Assembly (NCBI RefSeq): GCF_024138165.1
Contig: NZ_CP100000.1
Span: 3,891,870-3,955,869 of the forward strand
Origin: Halorussus vallis
GTDB lineage: Archaea; Halobacteriota; Halobacteria; Halobacteriales; Haladaptataceae
DNA length: 64,000 bases
Direction: 5' to 3'
Positions 41,063 to 51,767 of the stretch are shown in pieces. Position numbers and translations under genes: made by a program. Within the stretch, counting starts at the first letter, position 1, and each line of letters starts with the position of its first letter. The notes under the pieces are model-generated. The model worked only from the letters and a program-made list of their open reading frames with translations, did not search any database and was not told the origin of the DNA.

Positions 41063-41437
41063 ATGTCCACCGACACGCCCACCCCCGAGGTTCCACGAGA
41101 GCCGAGTGCGTTCCACCCGTCAATCCACTTCGGCCAGCAGACGACGGACGCCGGCACCGACCGGAAGCGCCACCTCGACGGCGAGATCATCGACGGCTGC
41201 ATCGAACGCGGTGACCGTCGAAAGCGAACCGACAGCATCTACTGGCTACGAGAGACGTTCGACGCCGTCACCTATCGACTCGTCGTCAACATCGACGACA
41301 ACGAGGTGATTACGGGCTACCCCATCGGCATCGACCCGAACGCTGCTAAACAACTTGGAAGCCGTTGGACGGACGACCAAGTCGAGGATATTCTCCACTT
41401 CATTCGGACCGACCCACGGACTGAAACAGACCAGTAG
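41063..41437 (+). CDS. DUF4258-like protein (copy 2)
   Basis: Same as 1874-2248. Confidence 0.65.
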   Translation: MSTDTPTPEVPREPSAFHPSIHFGQQTTDAGTDRKRHLDGEIIDGCIERGDRRKRTDSIYWLRETFDAVTYRLVVNIDDNEVITGYPIGIDPNAAKQLGSRWTDDQVEDILHFIRTDPRTETDQ

Positions 41438-41540
41438 TCCCGATGATGCGCGCGGCCAGTCTGTCATCCACCCCTATCCAACTCAGTTCGTCCTCGCGAC
41501 GCCGTGTGCTGAGGGACTCTTTCGATACACGAACCCAGTC

Positions 41541-41672
41541 ATGCAACGCCAGCCACCGATCGAACTCGCGCTCGGAGCACCACTCCAAGTCCGCGAGGAA
41601 GGCGACGTCACTGTCGTCGGCATCCGCGACTCGACCGGGTGCTGGTGTGAACTGAAACGGATTCACGAGTAG
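41541..41672 (+). CDS. 43-aa hypothetical protein (copy 2)
   Basis: Same as 2352-2483. Confidence 0.5.
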   Translation: MQRQPPIELALGAPLQVREEGDVTVVGIRDSTGCWCELKRIHE

Positions 41673-41692
41673 ACCCCAGCATCGAACCCATC

Positions 41693-42028
41693 ATGAGTAC
41701 GAAACAACCCGTCTGGTTCTGCCCGACGGAAGTCATCGACCACAACTGCGAAATCGCCAGACACATGGACATCCGCGCATGGAAAGCCCTTAAAGCAGCG
41801 TTCATCTCCACCCTTATCCTCGGCCTCGCCGGCTACGCGATCCACCGAGGAGCCGACCCGACCAGCATCGCACTCGCCGCGCTCGCGATTACCGCGCTGC
41901 TCAACGGCGTTGAACTCCGAGAACTGGCCGCTGTCAAGGGCATCCAGGTCGTCCGCGAAGGCGACCCGGCCAACAAGACCGAGACCGACGAGAAGACGGA
42001 CACCCAGCGATCGGAGTCGAAGCGATGA
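41693..42028 (+). CDS. two-TM membrane protein, holin candidate (copy 2)
   Basis: Same as 2504-2839. Confidence 0.7.
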   Translation: MSTKQPVWFCPTEVIDHNCEIARHMDIRAWKALKAAFISTLILGLAGYAIHRGADPTSIALAALAITALLNGVELRELAAVKGIQVVREGDPANKTETDEKTDTQRSESKR

Positions 42029-42573
42029 ACGTCGACCACGTCCTCACCCTCGCCAACTCCCCGCTCGCCCAAGCGGTCGCGGCGCTGCTCGTCGGACTCC
42101 TCGGCACCGTCCACCGCTACCGACAGACCGGTAAAGTTCCGCTCGCCGGCGTTCCGTGGCGAGCCCTCCGCCGAGTGATCTACGCCGGTCGCCGGCGTTG
42201 GTTCACCGTCGAGCGTCCGACGGTCGACGCAGCGCTCCGCCTCGTCGACAGGCCCGTCGAGGACGTCCGCGCGACGCTCGCCGAGCAGTCCTACAACCCC
42301 GGTTGGTTGCTCTCTTACCACTACTACGGCGAGGACCTCAACGCCAGACGGTACTTCTACGACCCGACGCGGCCACACCCGCACCGTCAGCTCCACATCC
42401 GGGGCTTCAAAACCGGCGAGGGCGTCGAGCTCGTCGCCCACGAAGAGCCGGCGCCGGAGCATCACCCGCGAGCGCACCTGAAGGAGGTCGACATGCACGA
42501 CGCGACCACGTGGGTCCACGAGAACTGGGATTCGAAGAACCTCGACCCCCGCGGCTTCGAACGACACACCTGA
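42025..42573 (+). CDS. membrane-associated hypothetical protein (copy 2)
   Basis: Same as 2836-3384. Confidence 0.7.
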   Translation: MNVDHVLTLANSPLAQAVAALLVGLLGTVHRYRQTGKVPLAGVPWRALRRVIYAGRRRWFTVERPTVDAALRLVDRPVEDVRATLAEQSYNPGWLLSYHYYGEDLNARRYFYDPTRPHPHRQLHIRGFKTGEGVELVAHEEPAPEHHPRAHLKEVDMHDATTWVHENWDSKNLDPRGFERHT

Positions 42574-42576
42574 CCG

Positions 42577-42771
42577 ATGACGTACATCTACGAGTGCGAC
42601 GGCTTCTGCGACGAAGGACCCCAGGACCGGCCAGCGCTCACCGCGGAGTTCAGCGAGCAGTGGTTCAAAACAACCACGTACGGCGACCACCTCAAAGAGC
42701 ACGGGTACGAGCCCGGAGACCTCGTCACCCTCTGTGGCGAATGCACCCGCCAACTCCTCCTCGACTTCTGA
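42577..42771 (+). CDS. zinc-finger-like protein (copy 2)
   Basis: Same as 3388-3582. Confidence 0.7.
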   Translation: MTYIYECDGFCDEGPQDRPALTAEFSEQWFKTTTYGDHLKEHGYEPGDLVTLCGECTRQLLLDF

Positions 42772-43046
42772 TGACCTCCGACCCTGAGTTCCGCGACCGC
42801 CACCGCCGTCGACTCCACGCCGATCGCGCTGGCGAACAGTGCCCTCGCTGCGGACGCTCGCTCGACACCGCCGACCGCGTCGACGACCACCACCACGACG
42901 GCGACCCCACGAACGGCCACCCGAGCAACCTCCGGAAGCGCTGCAAGAACTGCCACCTCGGCGGCGAGCACGACCGCGACGTCGAGACGAAACAACCCCG
43001 CGGTCCACGCTCGGGCCCACGACGTCCCCGCACGTCGCCGCGGTGA
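42771..43046 (+). CDS. HNH endonuclease (copy 2)
   Basis: Same as 3582-3857. The 15-bp direct repeats follow at 43046-43060 and 43075-43089. Confidence 0.85.
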   Translation: MTSDPEFRDRHRRRLHADRAGEQCPRCGRSLDTADRVDDHHHDGDPTNGHPSNLRKRCKNCHLGGEHDRDVETKQPRGPRSGPRRPRTSPR

Positions 43047-43102
43047 CCCCATGGACCCCCACCAACTGACGGATACCCCATGGACCCCCTCGGAGGACTC
43101 AA

Positions 43103-43588
43103 ATGACTGACCGAAACTACGGCGAGCACGGGCGCTGCGAAGCGACCGCGAAGTCCACCGGCGAGCGCTGCAAGAAGTCAGCGATCGGCCCGCACGGGAA
43201 GTGCGACTCCCACGGCGGGAAGTCGAAGAAAGGCGCCGACCACCCGAACTACAAGCACGGTGCGTTCAGCAAGTACTTCCGGTCGGACCTCAGCGAGCGC
43301 GAAGAGGACGCGCTCGCCGACATGCTCGACGCAGTCGACGACCCCGAGCAGATCAAGGACGTCCTCGCAGAGGTCGCGTTCGAGCACCTCGTGAAGGGCA
43401 AACGCTCGGGCGACCCGCGGTTCACGCGAGAGGCCCGCCAGCTGCTCGCAGAGTTCAACATCGTCGACAACACCGACCAGCTCGAAGTCGACGCGAACGT
43501 CGACGCCGACCACTCGCTCGACGAGGGCACGAAGGACATCATGCGGGAGGTCCTCCGACGCCGTCGTGAGGATGGTGATTCTGAATGA
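43103..43588 (+). CDS. terS: terminase small subunit (copy 2)
   Basis: Same as 3914-4399. Confidence 0.75.
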   Translation: MTDRNYGEHGRCEATAKSTGERCKKSAIGPHGKCDSHGGKSKKGADHPNYKHGAFSKYFRSDLSEREEDALADMLDAVDDPEQIKDVLAEVAFEHLVKGKRSGDPRFTREARQLLAEFNIVDNTDQLEVDANVDADHSLDEGTKDIMREVLRRRREDGDSE

Positions 43589-45198
43589 GCATCGACCCGA
43601 ACAGTGCGCTCGCCGAGTTGGACCCGGACCAGCAGGCCGAGCAGATCTGGCGTGACCTCGAAGAGCCCGAGCGGCGCCGGGAGGTTCTCAACCCGTTCGA
43701 GGATTGCCCGTGGGAGGAGTTCCTCAACGAGCTCACGTACGGGTACATGCAGGGCGAGCGCGACGACTGGATCCCGGTCGCCGACGTCCACCTCGACTGG
43801 GTCGAGCGCTTCCGGTCGGACAAGGACGTCGGCCTCCTCGCCCACCGTGACAGCCTGAAGACTACGGCCACGCTCGGCATCGTCATCGCTCACCTGGAGT
43901 ACATCGACGGGTTTCGCGCGCACTGGATTACGAACACCCAGGGCCAGGCGCACAAGAAGGCCGACACCGAGTTCTGGAAGCTGGTCGAGCGGAACTCCTG
44001 GCTGACGAACCTGAACAGCCAGCCGGTCCAGGACACCAAGGAGGTCAAGGAGTTCCAGAACGGCTCGGTGCTCCACGCCGGTTGGCTGTTCGGCGCTATC
44101 GAGGGCGACCGGTCGCACCTGCTGATTCTCGACGACCTGATCAAGGAGCACGGCGACGGTGAGACGGACAACGTCCTCACGTGGATCGAGGGCGTCACCG
44201 TCCCGATGGTCAAGGACTCGGGGAAGACCGCCATCATCGGCACCCGCAAGCGCCCGGACGACATCTACAGCCACATCGCCGACCGCGAGGCGTACGACTT
44301 CACCGAGTACCCAGCCATTCTCGACGTCTGGGACCAAGAGTTCGGGGACGACGACAACTGGGAGGAGCGCCGGCCACCCGAGGACCTCTACACGGAGGTC
44401 GACAACCCGCTCTCCGAGGGCGGGGACACCGTCCGCGTCCTGTGGCCGGAGGCACGGGGGCCGCAGTACTTGGCGGACAAGTACGCCCAGATGAGCCCGC
44501 ACCTGTTCTGGCGGGAGTTCTGCATGGTCATCATGGGCGCGAGCGGGAACCTCATCGAGAAAACCGACGTCGACCAGCTCGTCGACGACGGCGGCTGCTC
44601 CATTCGGAACCAAGTCCCGCCTATCAAGATGACGCCCGGCGCCGGCGAGGCGACCGTCGTCGCACACGACCCCGCGCAGTCGTCGACCGGCGACAACGCG
44701 GCGTTCGTCGTGTTCCACGTCGGTCGCGACGGTCGACGTCGTCTCCTGGACGCGCACGCCGAGACGGGGATGAAGCCCAGCGCGATCCGGGCGAAGCTCC
44801 TCGACCTCGACGACCGGTACGACCCGGCGATGGTCGTCATCGAGTCGAACGGGATGCAGCAGTACGTCGCGAACGACGCCATCGAGTTCAGTGCGTCGCT
44901 GCGGTCGAAGGTCACGGGCATCCCAACTACGGGCAAGAAGCACTCGTGGGAGAACGGCATCCCGCGGCTCCGGACGCTCGTCGGGAACGGCGGCATCCAG
45001 TTCTACCGCGGCCACGGTCCGACGGAGGACTTCATCCAGGCCGCGCTCTCGCTCAAGCTCAAGGATGGGAAGCTCTCGGGCCACACGCCGGACCTGATTG
45101 CGGCGTGGTACATGGCCGAGCAGGGCATCCGCCGGTTGGAGGGCATGGGCGCGCTCGCCGGCGACGACGATGACACTTCAGGAATTTCATACCTATGA
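43585..45198 (+). CDS. terL: terminase large subunit (copy 2)
   Basis: Same as 4396-6009. Confidence 0.92.
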   Translation: MSIDPNSALAELDPDQQAEQIWRDLEEPERRREVLNPFEDCPWEEFLNELTYGYMQGERDDWIPVADVHLDWVERFRSDKDVGLLAHRDSLKTTATLGIVIAHLEYIDGFRAHWITNTQGQAHKKADTEFWKLVERNSWLTNLNSQPVQDTKEVKEFQNGSVLHAGWLFGAIEGDRSHLLILDDLIKEHGDGETDNVLTWIEGVTVPMVKDSGKTAIIGTRKRPDDIYSHIADREAYDFTEYPAILDVWDQEFGDDDNWEERRPPEDLYTEVDNPLSEGGDTVRVLWPEARGPQYLADKYAQMSPHLFWREFCMVIMGASGNLIEKTDVDQLVDDGGCSIRNQVPPIKMTPGAGEATVVAHDPAQSSTGDNAAFVVFHVGRDGRRRLLDAHAETGMKPSAIRAKLLDLDDRYDPAMVVIESNGMQQYVANDAIEFSASLRSKVTGIPTTGKKHSWENGIPRLRTLVGNGGIQFYRGHGPTEDFIQAALSLKLKDGKLSGHTPDLIAAWYMAEQGIRRLEGMGALAGDDDDTSGISYL

Positions 45199-47102
45199 GT
45201 AAGAACGAATCCGACAGCGATGGCTCGAAGGTGTCGCTGAACGTCGAGGGTATCGGGTCAAACCAGACCGCTTCGAAGGCCGAGAACAGCACCCAGCTCG
45301 CCGAGCGCCGCATCCGTACGCTCGGCATCGGCATCAAGCCACCGTACAACCCCGACCGGCTCGCCGCGTTCCTCGAACTGAACGAGACGCACGCCACGTC
45401 GGTCCGCAAGAAGGCGCGCTACGAGGTCGGGTTCGGCTTCGACATCGTCCCGCACGAGGACGTCGACCCGGACGACGCGAGCGAGGACGAGCGCGAGACG
45501 GTCACCGACTTCTGGCGTAGCCGGGACTCCCGGTGGCTCACCGGCCCCCATCGGTCGGCGGAGCCGACGACGCCCGAGGAGGTGAAGGAACTCGCCCGCC
45601 AGGACTACCACTCGATTGGCTGGGCGTGTCTGGAGATCCTGGCGAACGCGGAGGGAGAACCGGTCGGGCTCGCGCACGTCCCGGCGAACACTGTCCGGGT
45701 CCGGAAGCCCCGGGCCAGCGAGGACGACGAGCGAGCGATCGGCCATGACGCGCCGAACGACGACCTTCGAGCCCGCGGGTACGTCCAAGTCCGGAACGGC
45801 CGCCGGCGTTTCTTCGGCGTCGCCGGCGACCGGTACCGCGGCCAAGGGGACGACGACCGCGAGCCCATCTTCGTCGACAAAGAGAACGGCGACGTCGCGA
45901 AGGGGAGCGCGGAAGCGCTCGACAACGGGCCGGCGAACGAACTCATCTTCATCCGCAACCCGAGTCCCCTGGAGCAGGACTATGGCATCCCCGACTGGGT
46001 GTCCGCTATCCGGACGATCTCCGCGGACGAGGCGGCGAAGGACTACAACCGCGAGTTCTTCGACAACGACACCATTCCCCGCCTGGTCATCAAGGTGACT
46101 GGCGGAGAGCTCTCCGAGGAGTCCAAGCGCGACCTCCGCCAGATGCTCTACGGCCTTCGCGAGGAGTCTCATCGAACGGTCGTTCTCGAGGTCGAGAAGT
46201 TCCAGTCCCACCTGGACGAGGACGTCGAGATAGAACTCGAACCGCTCGGCCAGGGTATCAGCGAGGAGATGGACTTCCGGCAGTTCCGCGAGAAGAACGA
46301 ACACGAGATCGCGAAGGTTCACGAGGTCCCGCCCATCCTCATCGGTGTGACCGAGACGTCGAACCGGGCGAACTCGAAGGAGCAGGTCCACGACTTCGCG
46401 ACGAACATCATCGCGCCGGAGCAGCACAAGTTCGCCGAGCGGCTCTACCAGATCATCCACCAGAAGGCGTTCGGCGTCTCGGACTGGACCATCGAGTACG
46501 AGCTCCGCGGCGCCGACCAGCCGAAGGAAGAGGCCGAGGTCGCTCGCCGGAAGATCCAGGCGGTTCGGGGGGCGATTCCGGTCAACCGGGCGCTGGAGAT
46601 GGTCGGCGAGGACCCGCTCCCCGAGGACCATCCCGTCGACGGCCAGACGCTCGTCGCGGACGTCGGCAGCGACACCCAGCCAGTCGGTAGCGGGACACCG
46701 TCGGGAGGACCCGAGCAGGTGCGCGCCGCAGCGGCGCCGCCCGAGCACAACAAGATCGGCGAGCGCGACTGGGCCGACGTCAAGGCCGACCTGGTCAGCA
46801 AGGACCCGATCGAGCAGACGAAGTTCAACAGCTCGAACCTCGACGAGGGCCTCTACGACTTCGGCGAGCAGGAGCTCTTCCTCTCGTTCAAGCGCGAGGA
46901 GGGACAGAACTCGCTGTACGCGTACGTGAACGTCCCGACGACGGAGTGGGCGGGCCTCGTGAACGCCTCCAGCCACGGGAGCTACCACTACGACTCCATC
47001 CGACTGGAGTACCCCTACGTGGAGATCACGAACTTCCACGACCGACTGCCCGAGGGCCCGGCGCCGGACTCGGAGGACGTCCCGGACGACATTCCTGCAT
47101 AG
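45195..47102 (+). CDS. portal protein with KTSC domain (copy 2)
   Basis: Same as 6006-7913. Confidence 0.9.
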   Translation: MSKNESDSDGSKVSLNVEGIGSNQTASKAENSTQLAERRIRTLGIGIKPPYNPDRLAAFLELNETHATSVRKKARYEVGFGFDIVPHEDVDPDDASEDERETVTDFWRSRDSRWLTGPHRSAEPTTPEEVKELARQDYHSIGWACLEILANAEGEPVGLAHVPANTVRVRKPRASEDDERAIGHDAPNDDLRARGYVQVRNGRRRFFGVAGDRYRGQGDDDREPIFVDKENGDVAKGSAEALDNGPANELIFIRNPSPLEQDYGIPDWVSAIRTISADEAAKDYNREFFDNDTIPRLVIKVTGGELSEESKRDLRQMLYGLREESHRTVVLEVEKFQSHLDEDVEIELEPLGQGISEEMDFRQFREKNEHEIAKVHEVPPILIGVTETSNRANSKEQVHDFATNIIAPEQHKFAERLYQIIHQKAFGVSDWTIEYELRGADQPKEEAEVARRKIQAVRGAIPVNRALEMVGEDPLPEDHPVDGQTLVADVGSDTQPVGSGTPSGGPEQVRAAAAPPEHNKIGERDWADVKADLVSKDPIEQTKFNSSNLDEGLYDFGEQELFLSFKREEGQNSLYAYVNVPTTEWAGLVNASSHGSYHYDSIRLEYPYVEITNFHDRLPEGPAPDSEDVPDDIPA

Positions 47103-47146
47103 GTTTCATCAATGTAAAGACCTCGACCGTCTGGTGCCGACACGGG

Positions 47147-47407
47147 TCACCACAGTTCACTATTCTGGAGCTGTTCCCAGAGCAAGTTGATTGCTCGCAA
47201 GATCTGTTCAAAGGGTATCTCGGAGGATAAGAACTCCCAAATCAGGCGGATTACGATTTGTTGAACCAGATCCTCCAAGGATGGTAATACATCTAAGAAT
47301 CTGCTAAAGGCATCAGCAGCTTCACTCGGTGTTGATATTCCGTAATTCGACCCGTAGTTCTGCCCATAACCCATATGAAGTGTAGCTATTCTGTAACCAC
47401 TTAACAT
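47147..47407 (-). CDS. moron-like antisense protein (copy 2)
   Basis: Same as 7958-8218. Confidence 0.5.
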   Translation of the reverse strand: MLSGYRIATLHMGYGQNYGSNYGISTPSEAADAFSRFLDVLPSLEDLVQQIVIRLIWEFLSSEIPFEQILRAINLLWEQLQNSELW

Positions 47408-47490
47408 ATCGCCCAACTGCCGATGATCCAGGGAGCGACCCGACTCCCCTGTGTGAGGTTCGACCGGGCTGAACTGACTTTTCGACCACC

Positions 47491-47613
47491 ATGACGGAAA
47501 AAGACATAGCGCGCGGCGAGAAGCGCGGCGTCCTCTCGACCGGTCGAGCCCAAAAGCTCGGGAAGACCAAGGACGCCGACGCAGACGCCGACGACGAAGA
47601 TGAGGAGGGCTGA
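47491..47613 (+). CDS. 40-aa acidic protein (copy 2)
   Basis: Same as 8302-8424. Confidence 0.6.
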   Translation: MTEKDIARGEKRGVLSTGRAQKLGKTKDADADADDEDEEG

Positions 47614-47616
47614 AAC

Positions 47617-49340
47617 ATGCCCCCCGTGAATAAGTCCGACAAGTCGACCCTCCGGAAGGACGTCGACTTCGTCGCGAAGGACGACCAGGAGCAGATCGCC
47701 ACCGGAATCGTGATGGTGCCCTGGGCGGTCGACCTCCAGGGCGACTGGGAGCGACCGGAGACGATCGCCCAGTTCGCCGAGCAGTTCGAGAACTTCGAGG
47801 CGGTCGGCGAAGCCGGCGGCGGCGTCATGCACGCCGTGTTCCCCGACGAACACGCCTCGCTCGAACGCAACGAGGTCCTCGACGAAGCCACGGACATCGG
47901 TGGCACGACCGCCCCCGAAGGTGCGTGGGTTCAGAGTTGGAAGTTCGAGGACGAGGAGCTCTGGAGCCTCGTCGACGACGGCATCCTCGAAGGCTACTCG
48001 ATCGGCGCCATCAACGTCTCGTGGGATGGCCCGATGGAGCAGGACGAACTCCCCGACGAGGTCTCCCTCCCTGACGACGCTCCCGAGGACGCCCTCGTAT
48101 GGGAGCTCGTCGACGGCATCATCCGCGAGGTCTCGGCCGTCGACATCCCGGCGGTACCAGACGCTCAGATTCTGGAGACGAAGGCCGACGCCGAGAAGCG
48201 ACTCGCCGACCACCTCGGCAACCGCGACGGCTTCATCGAGGAAGCCCAGCAGCGCGGTCACTCCGATGACGAGGCCGAGCGCCTCTGGGAGTACCTCAAC
48301 CGCGCGGTCGACGTCGAGGGCGCGGGCGAGCCCGGCTCGAAGGGCCTGCTCGCGTCTGCAGGAAAGGCGTTCCTCAGAGTACTCTCCGGGACCGATGACG
48401 ACAAGGCGGTGTCCGAGGCCCCGGACCGCGGTCGCGAGAAAGACGCGGGCGGCTTCGAGGCGGACATCTTCCGCGTTGTCGCCCCAGAGGACAAGGCCGA
48501 GAACTACGAGGACGAGGTCCTCGGAATCGGGGTCGACTTCCCGAACAGCGACGTGTACGTCGACTGGCGAAACGAGGTGTTCCCGGACGAGCTGGACGAG
48601 CCGCACGTCAGCATCTACGGGAGTACCAGTGACCTCGAACAGGCGACCGGCAACACCACTGAGCAGATGGACACGCTGAACGCGAAGGCAGCGAAGACGC
48701 TGTTCGGCGCATCCGGCCTGCAGGTGGACCCGATCGACAAGGAGGGCCGCACGCTCTCGACGGCGAACCGCCACCGCCTGTATGCCACCATCGACGCCAG
48801 TCTGGATGTCCTCCAGGACGCCGGCGTCGACCACGGCATGACACGATTCACCGATCGCGAGGACACGACCTTCGATCTCTCCGAGCACAGCGCCCGGACG
48901 TGGGCCGACGACGGCGACGAAGACGAGGACGACGAGAACGAGGACGAGGAGGTAGAGAACGACAAGAACGCCGCCGGCGGCGACACGCCGGACGACGAGA
49001 GCGGCACGGAGACCGCTGACGACATGACCAACGAGAACGACACCGAGCCCCCGAGTGGGCCAAGGAACTCCAGGAACAGCTCACCGAACAGTCCAAGCGC
49101 ATCGACGACCTCGCCGACACCGACGGCGACGAGGGCGAGAAGGATGCCAGCGACGACGTCGACCCGATGGAGGACGCGCCCGAGTGGGCGAAGTCCCTAA
49201 AGTCGGACATCGACGAGCAGGCCGAGCGCATCGACACCATCAGCCAGCAGTCCGGCTACAGCGACCAGCTGGAAGCCTCGGCTGAAACGGACGAGAACGA
49301 CGAAGACGGCCTCACCGCGATCGGGAAGGCGCTGTCCTAA
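47617..49340 (+). CDS. XkdF-like protease/scaffold in two frames (copy 2)
   Basis: Same as 8428-10151. The run of five C at the frame change (about 49048-49052) is the same in this copy. Confidence 0.75.
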
Positions 49341-49355
49341 CGGAGCGATTTCTAC

Positions 49356-50401
49356 ATGGGAACGAACACCACTATCGACGCAGTACGGCAGCAGAACCAG
49401 CAGGCGACTCTCTCGCAGAAGGACATCGGGCTGACGGAACTCGACGGCTTCCAGCTTCCGAGCGCAGTCACCGAGGAGTTCCTCGACCGGATGCAGAAGG
49501 AGGTCAACATCCTCGGCATGGCGGACACCATGACGCTGGCTCGCCTCGAGCAGGAAGTCCCGCAGTTCGGTGTCCCGCGACTCTCCGGCCACGCTCGTGC
49601 CGAGGAGGCCTCTCGGACGACGAACTCCGCGGCGGAGTCGGGCGAAGTCAAGTTCAACGCGACGGACCAGTCGTACTACATCCTCGTCGAGCCCAAGCGC
49701 GACGCGCTGAAGAACACGCACTACGGGCCCGACCAGTTCGGCGACTACATCATCGACCAGTTCGTCCAGCGCTGGGGCAACGACATCGGCCTCATCGGCA
49801 TCCGCGCCGGTGCATCTGCGGCAACCTCCAGTCCATCGGCGGTGCGGCCGAACTCGACACCACGTGGAACGGCTGGCTCGCCATCGCAGAAGGAAGCGAC
49901 TCGGCGTCGGACCGCATCGGCCTTGAGGACACGGCCGACGCGGAAACCAGCACGATGCCGCAGGTCGATATGGCTGGCGCGTCGGTCGACACGCAGATGT
50001 TCGACGACACAATCACGACGCTCGACTCGCGGTTCCGCGACCCCGACCGTGTCAAGTTCCTCTGCAACCCCGACCAGGTCCAGGCCTACACCATGAGCCT
50101 GACCGAGCGCGAAGACCCGCTCGGCTCGGCGGTCATCTTCGGCGACTCCGACATCACGCCGTTCAGCTACGACGTCGTTGGCGTGAACGGCTGGCCGACC
50201 AGCTACGCGATGCTCACGGACCCCGAGAACCTTGCGTTCGGGCTCTTCGAGCAGATGGAGCTCGACCAGACGACGGACACCGACAAGGTCCACGAGAACC
50301 GGCTGCACTCCCGGAATTGGCTGGAGGGCCAGTTCGACTTCCAGATCAAGCGGATGCAGGCCGGCGTGCTCGTGAAGAACATCGCGGACCCGGCGGCCTA
50401 A
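49356..50401 (+). pseudogene. major capsid gene with one-base deletion (copy 2)
   Basis: Same as 10167-11213 except that GCATCTAGCGG reads GCATCTGCGG: one A is missing between 49817 and 49818. The frame is lost after codon 154 and would stop at 50096. The rest of the capsid sequence resumes in the +1-shifted frame. Since copy 1 is intact, this is a sequencing/assembly error or a real variant. Confidence 0.85.
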
Positions 50402-50415
50402 CGGAGTAATCTGAG

Positions 50416-50745
50416 ATGACACTCTACACCGAGACTGACGAGCACGGTACCGAGTACCTTGTCAGCACCAACGGAAACGCCGAGCACCGGCTCCGTCTCG
50501 ACGACCACGAACGCCAGGAGATCCGTCGAATCGCAGACGACCTCGACGACGACGATGGACCTGAAAAGGGCGACCTCGGGACGTTCGTCGACACAGACGG
50601 GGCAGAGCACAATGCAGTCGTGACCAAGGTCTGGGACTCGAACACCGTCAACCTGGCCTACACCGTCGACGGTGGCGGAATGACCGAAGCGACCAGCGTC
50701 ACGCTCGACTCGGAGACGTACGCGTTCGAACCCGGAGGCTGGTAA
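50416..50745 (+). CDS. 109-aa post-capsid protein (copy 2)
   Basis: Same as 11228-11557. Confidence 0.65.
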   Translation: MTLYTETDEHGTEYLVSTNGNAEHRLRLDDHERQEIRRIADDLDDDDGPEKGDLGTFVDTDGAEHNAVVTKVWDSNTVNLAYTVDGGGMTEATSVTLDSETYAFEPGGW

Positions 50746-50748
50746 CCG

Positions 50749-51126
50749 ATGGCTGGACCAACCACCAACGCAGAGATCCGTGAGCGCTACGAGAACGGCA
50801 AGCATCTCGCCGATGGTGCGGTGGGCAACGTGGTCACCGACAGTCCGGCGAACGCCGCAGACACGGTGGTCGGCGCCGACACGGACGTTCACGTCGTCAC
50901 TGCGGACGGGACGAACACGGTCGACCTCAGCGGCGCCGCGGAGGCTGGCCGTGTGGTCACCGTCGTCCACAACGGCGGCGCGGCTACGCCGACGCTGTCG
51001 TTCACCGATGCGGACTTCGTCGGGACGGGCCCGGCGAACATCACGAGCGCGGGCGCGACTGCGACCGTCTGCAACGTCGACGGAACCGCCAGCGGCTGGG
51101 TCGTCATCGCGACCGGGAGTGCCTGA
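50749..51126 (+). CDS. putative decoration protein (copy 2)
   Basis: Same as 11561-11938. Confidence 0.55.
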   Translation: MAGPTTNAEIRERYENGKHLADGAVGNVVTDSPANAADTVVGADTDVHVVTADGTNTVDLSGAAEAGRVVTVVHNGGAATPTLSFTDADFVGTGPANITSAGATATVCNVDGTASGWVVIATGSA

Positions 51127-51128
51127 CC

Positions 51129-51449
51129 ATGCCACGAGTTGAGAAAACCGACGGTGGCCTGGTGTACCTCCGGCCGCTCGACCGCCGATTCGAGATCGGA
51201 GATCAGGTGGACGTCGACGAGGAGATGGCCGCGTACCTCTGCGAGGAGCGCGGCGACTTCGAGTACGTCCGCGACATCGAGGCACGCGCCGCCGAGGTCA
51301 AGGAGTCGCTGGTTGATGAACCAGCGTCCGACGAGGAGGAGACCACCGAAGGCGAAGACGGATCCAACACCTGCGACGTCGTCAAGTCCGACGGAGAGGT
51401 GTGTGGTCGAGACCTTCCCTGCGCGTACCACTCCGACGAGGAGGCCTAA
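51129..51449 (+). CDS. head-module protein with zinc-finger-like tail (copy 2)
   Basis: Same as 11941-12261. Confidence 0.6.
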   Translation: MPRVEKTDGGLVYLRPLDRRFEIGDQVDVDEEMAAYLCEERGDFEYVRDIEARAAEVKESLVDEPASDEEETTEGEDGSNTCDVVKSDGEVCGRDLPCAYHSDEEA

Positions 51450-51452
51450 TCC

Positions 51453-51761
51453 ATGCCGGCGTGGGACGCCAGCACCGTCCTCGCGACCTCGAAGACGTTC
51501 GGTGCGTCCGAGACAGTGTCCGCCTCGGTCGACGGCTACCACACGCCCGCGGTCTGCGTCGCGCTGGAGGGACTCAACGGGAACGCCGACGACACGATCA
51601 CCATCGAGATCGTCGGCGACGCGGGGACGTACGATGTCGACAGTCGGACGCTCAACGCGACCGGGTCCTACGTCGTCGACGTCCCACAAGCCGACACCGT
51701 CCAGCTGACGAGTGCGAACGGCACGACCATCAGCGCCGAAGTGCGGAACAACCCGAGGTAG
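51453..51761 (+). CDS. beta-rich head protein (copy 2)
   Basis: Same as 12265-12573. Confidence 0.55.
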   Translation: MPAWDASTVLATSKTFGASETVSASVDGYHTPAVCVALEGLNGNADDTITIEIVGDAGTYDVDSRTLNATGSYVVDVPQADTVQLTSANGTTISAEVRNNPR

Positions 51762-51767
51762 TGAGTC

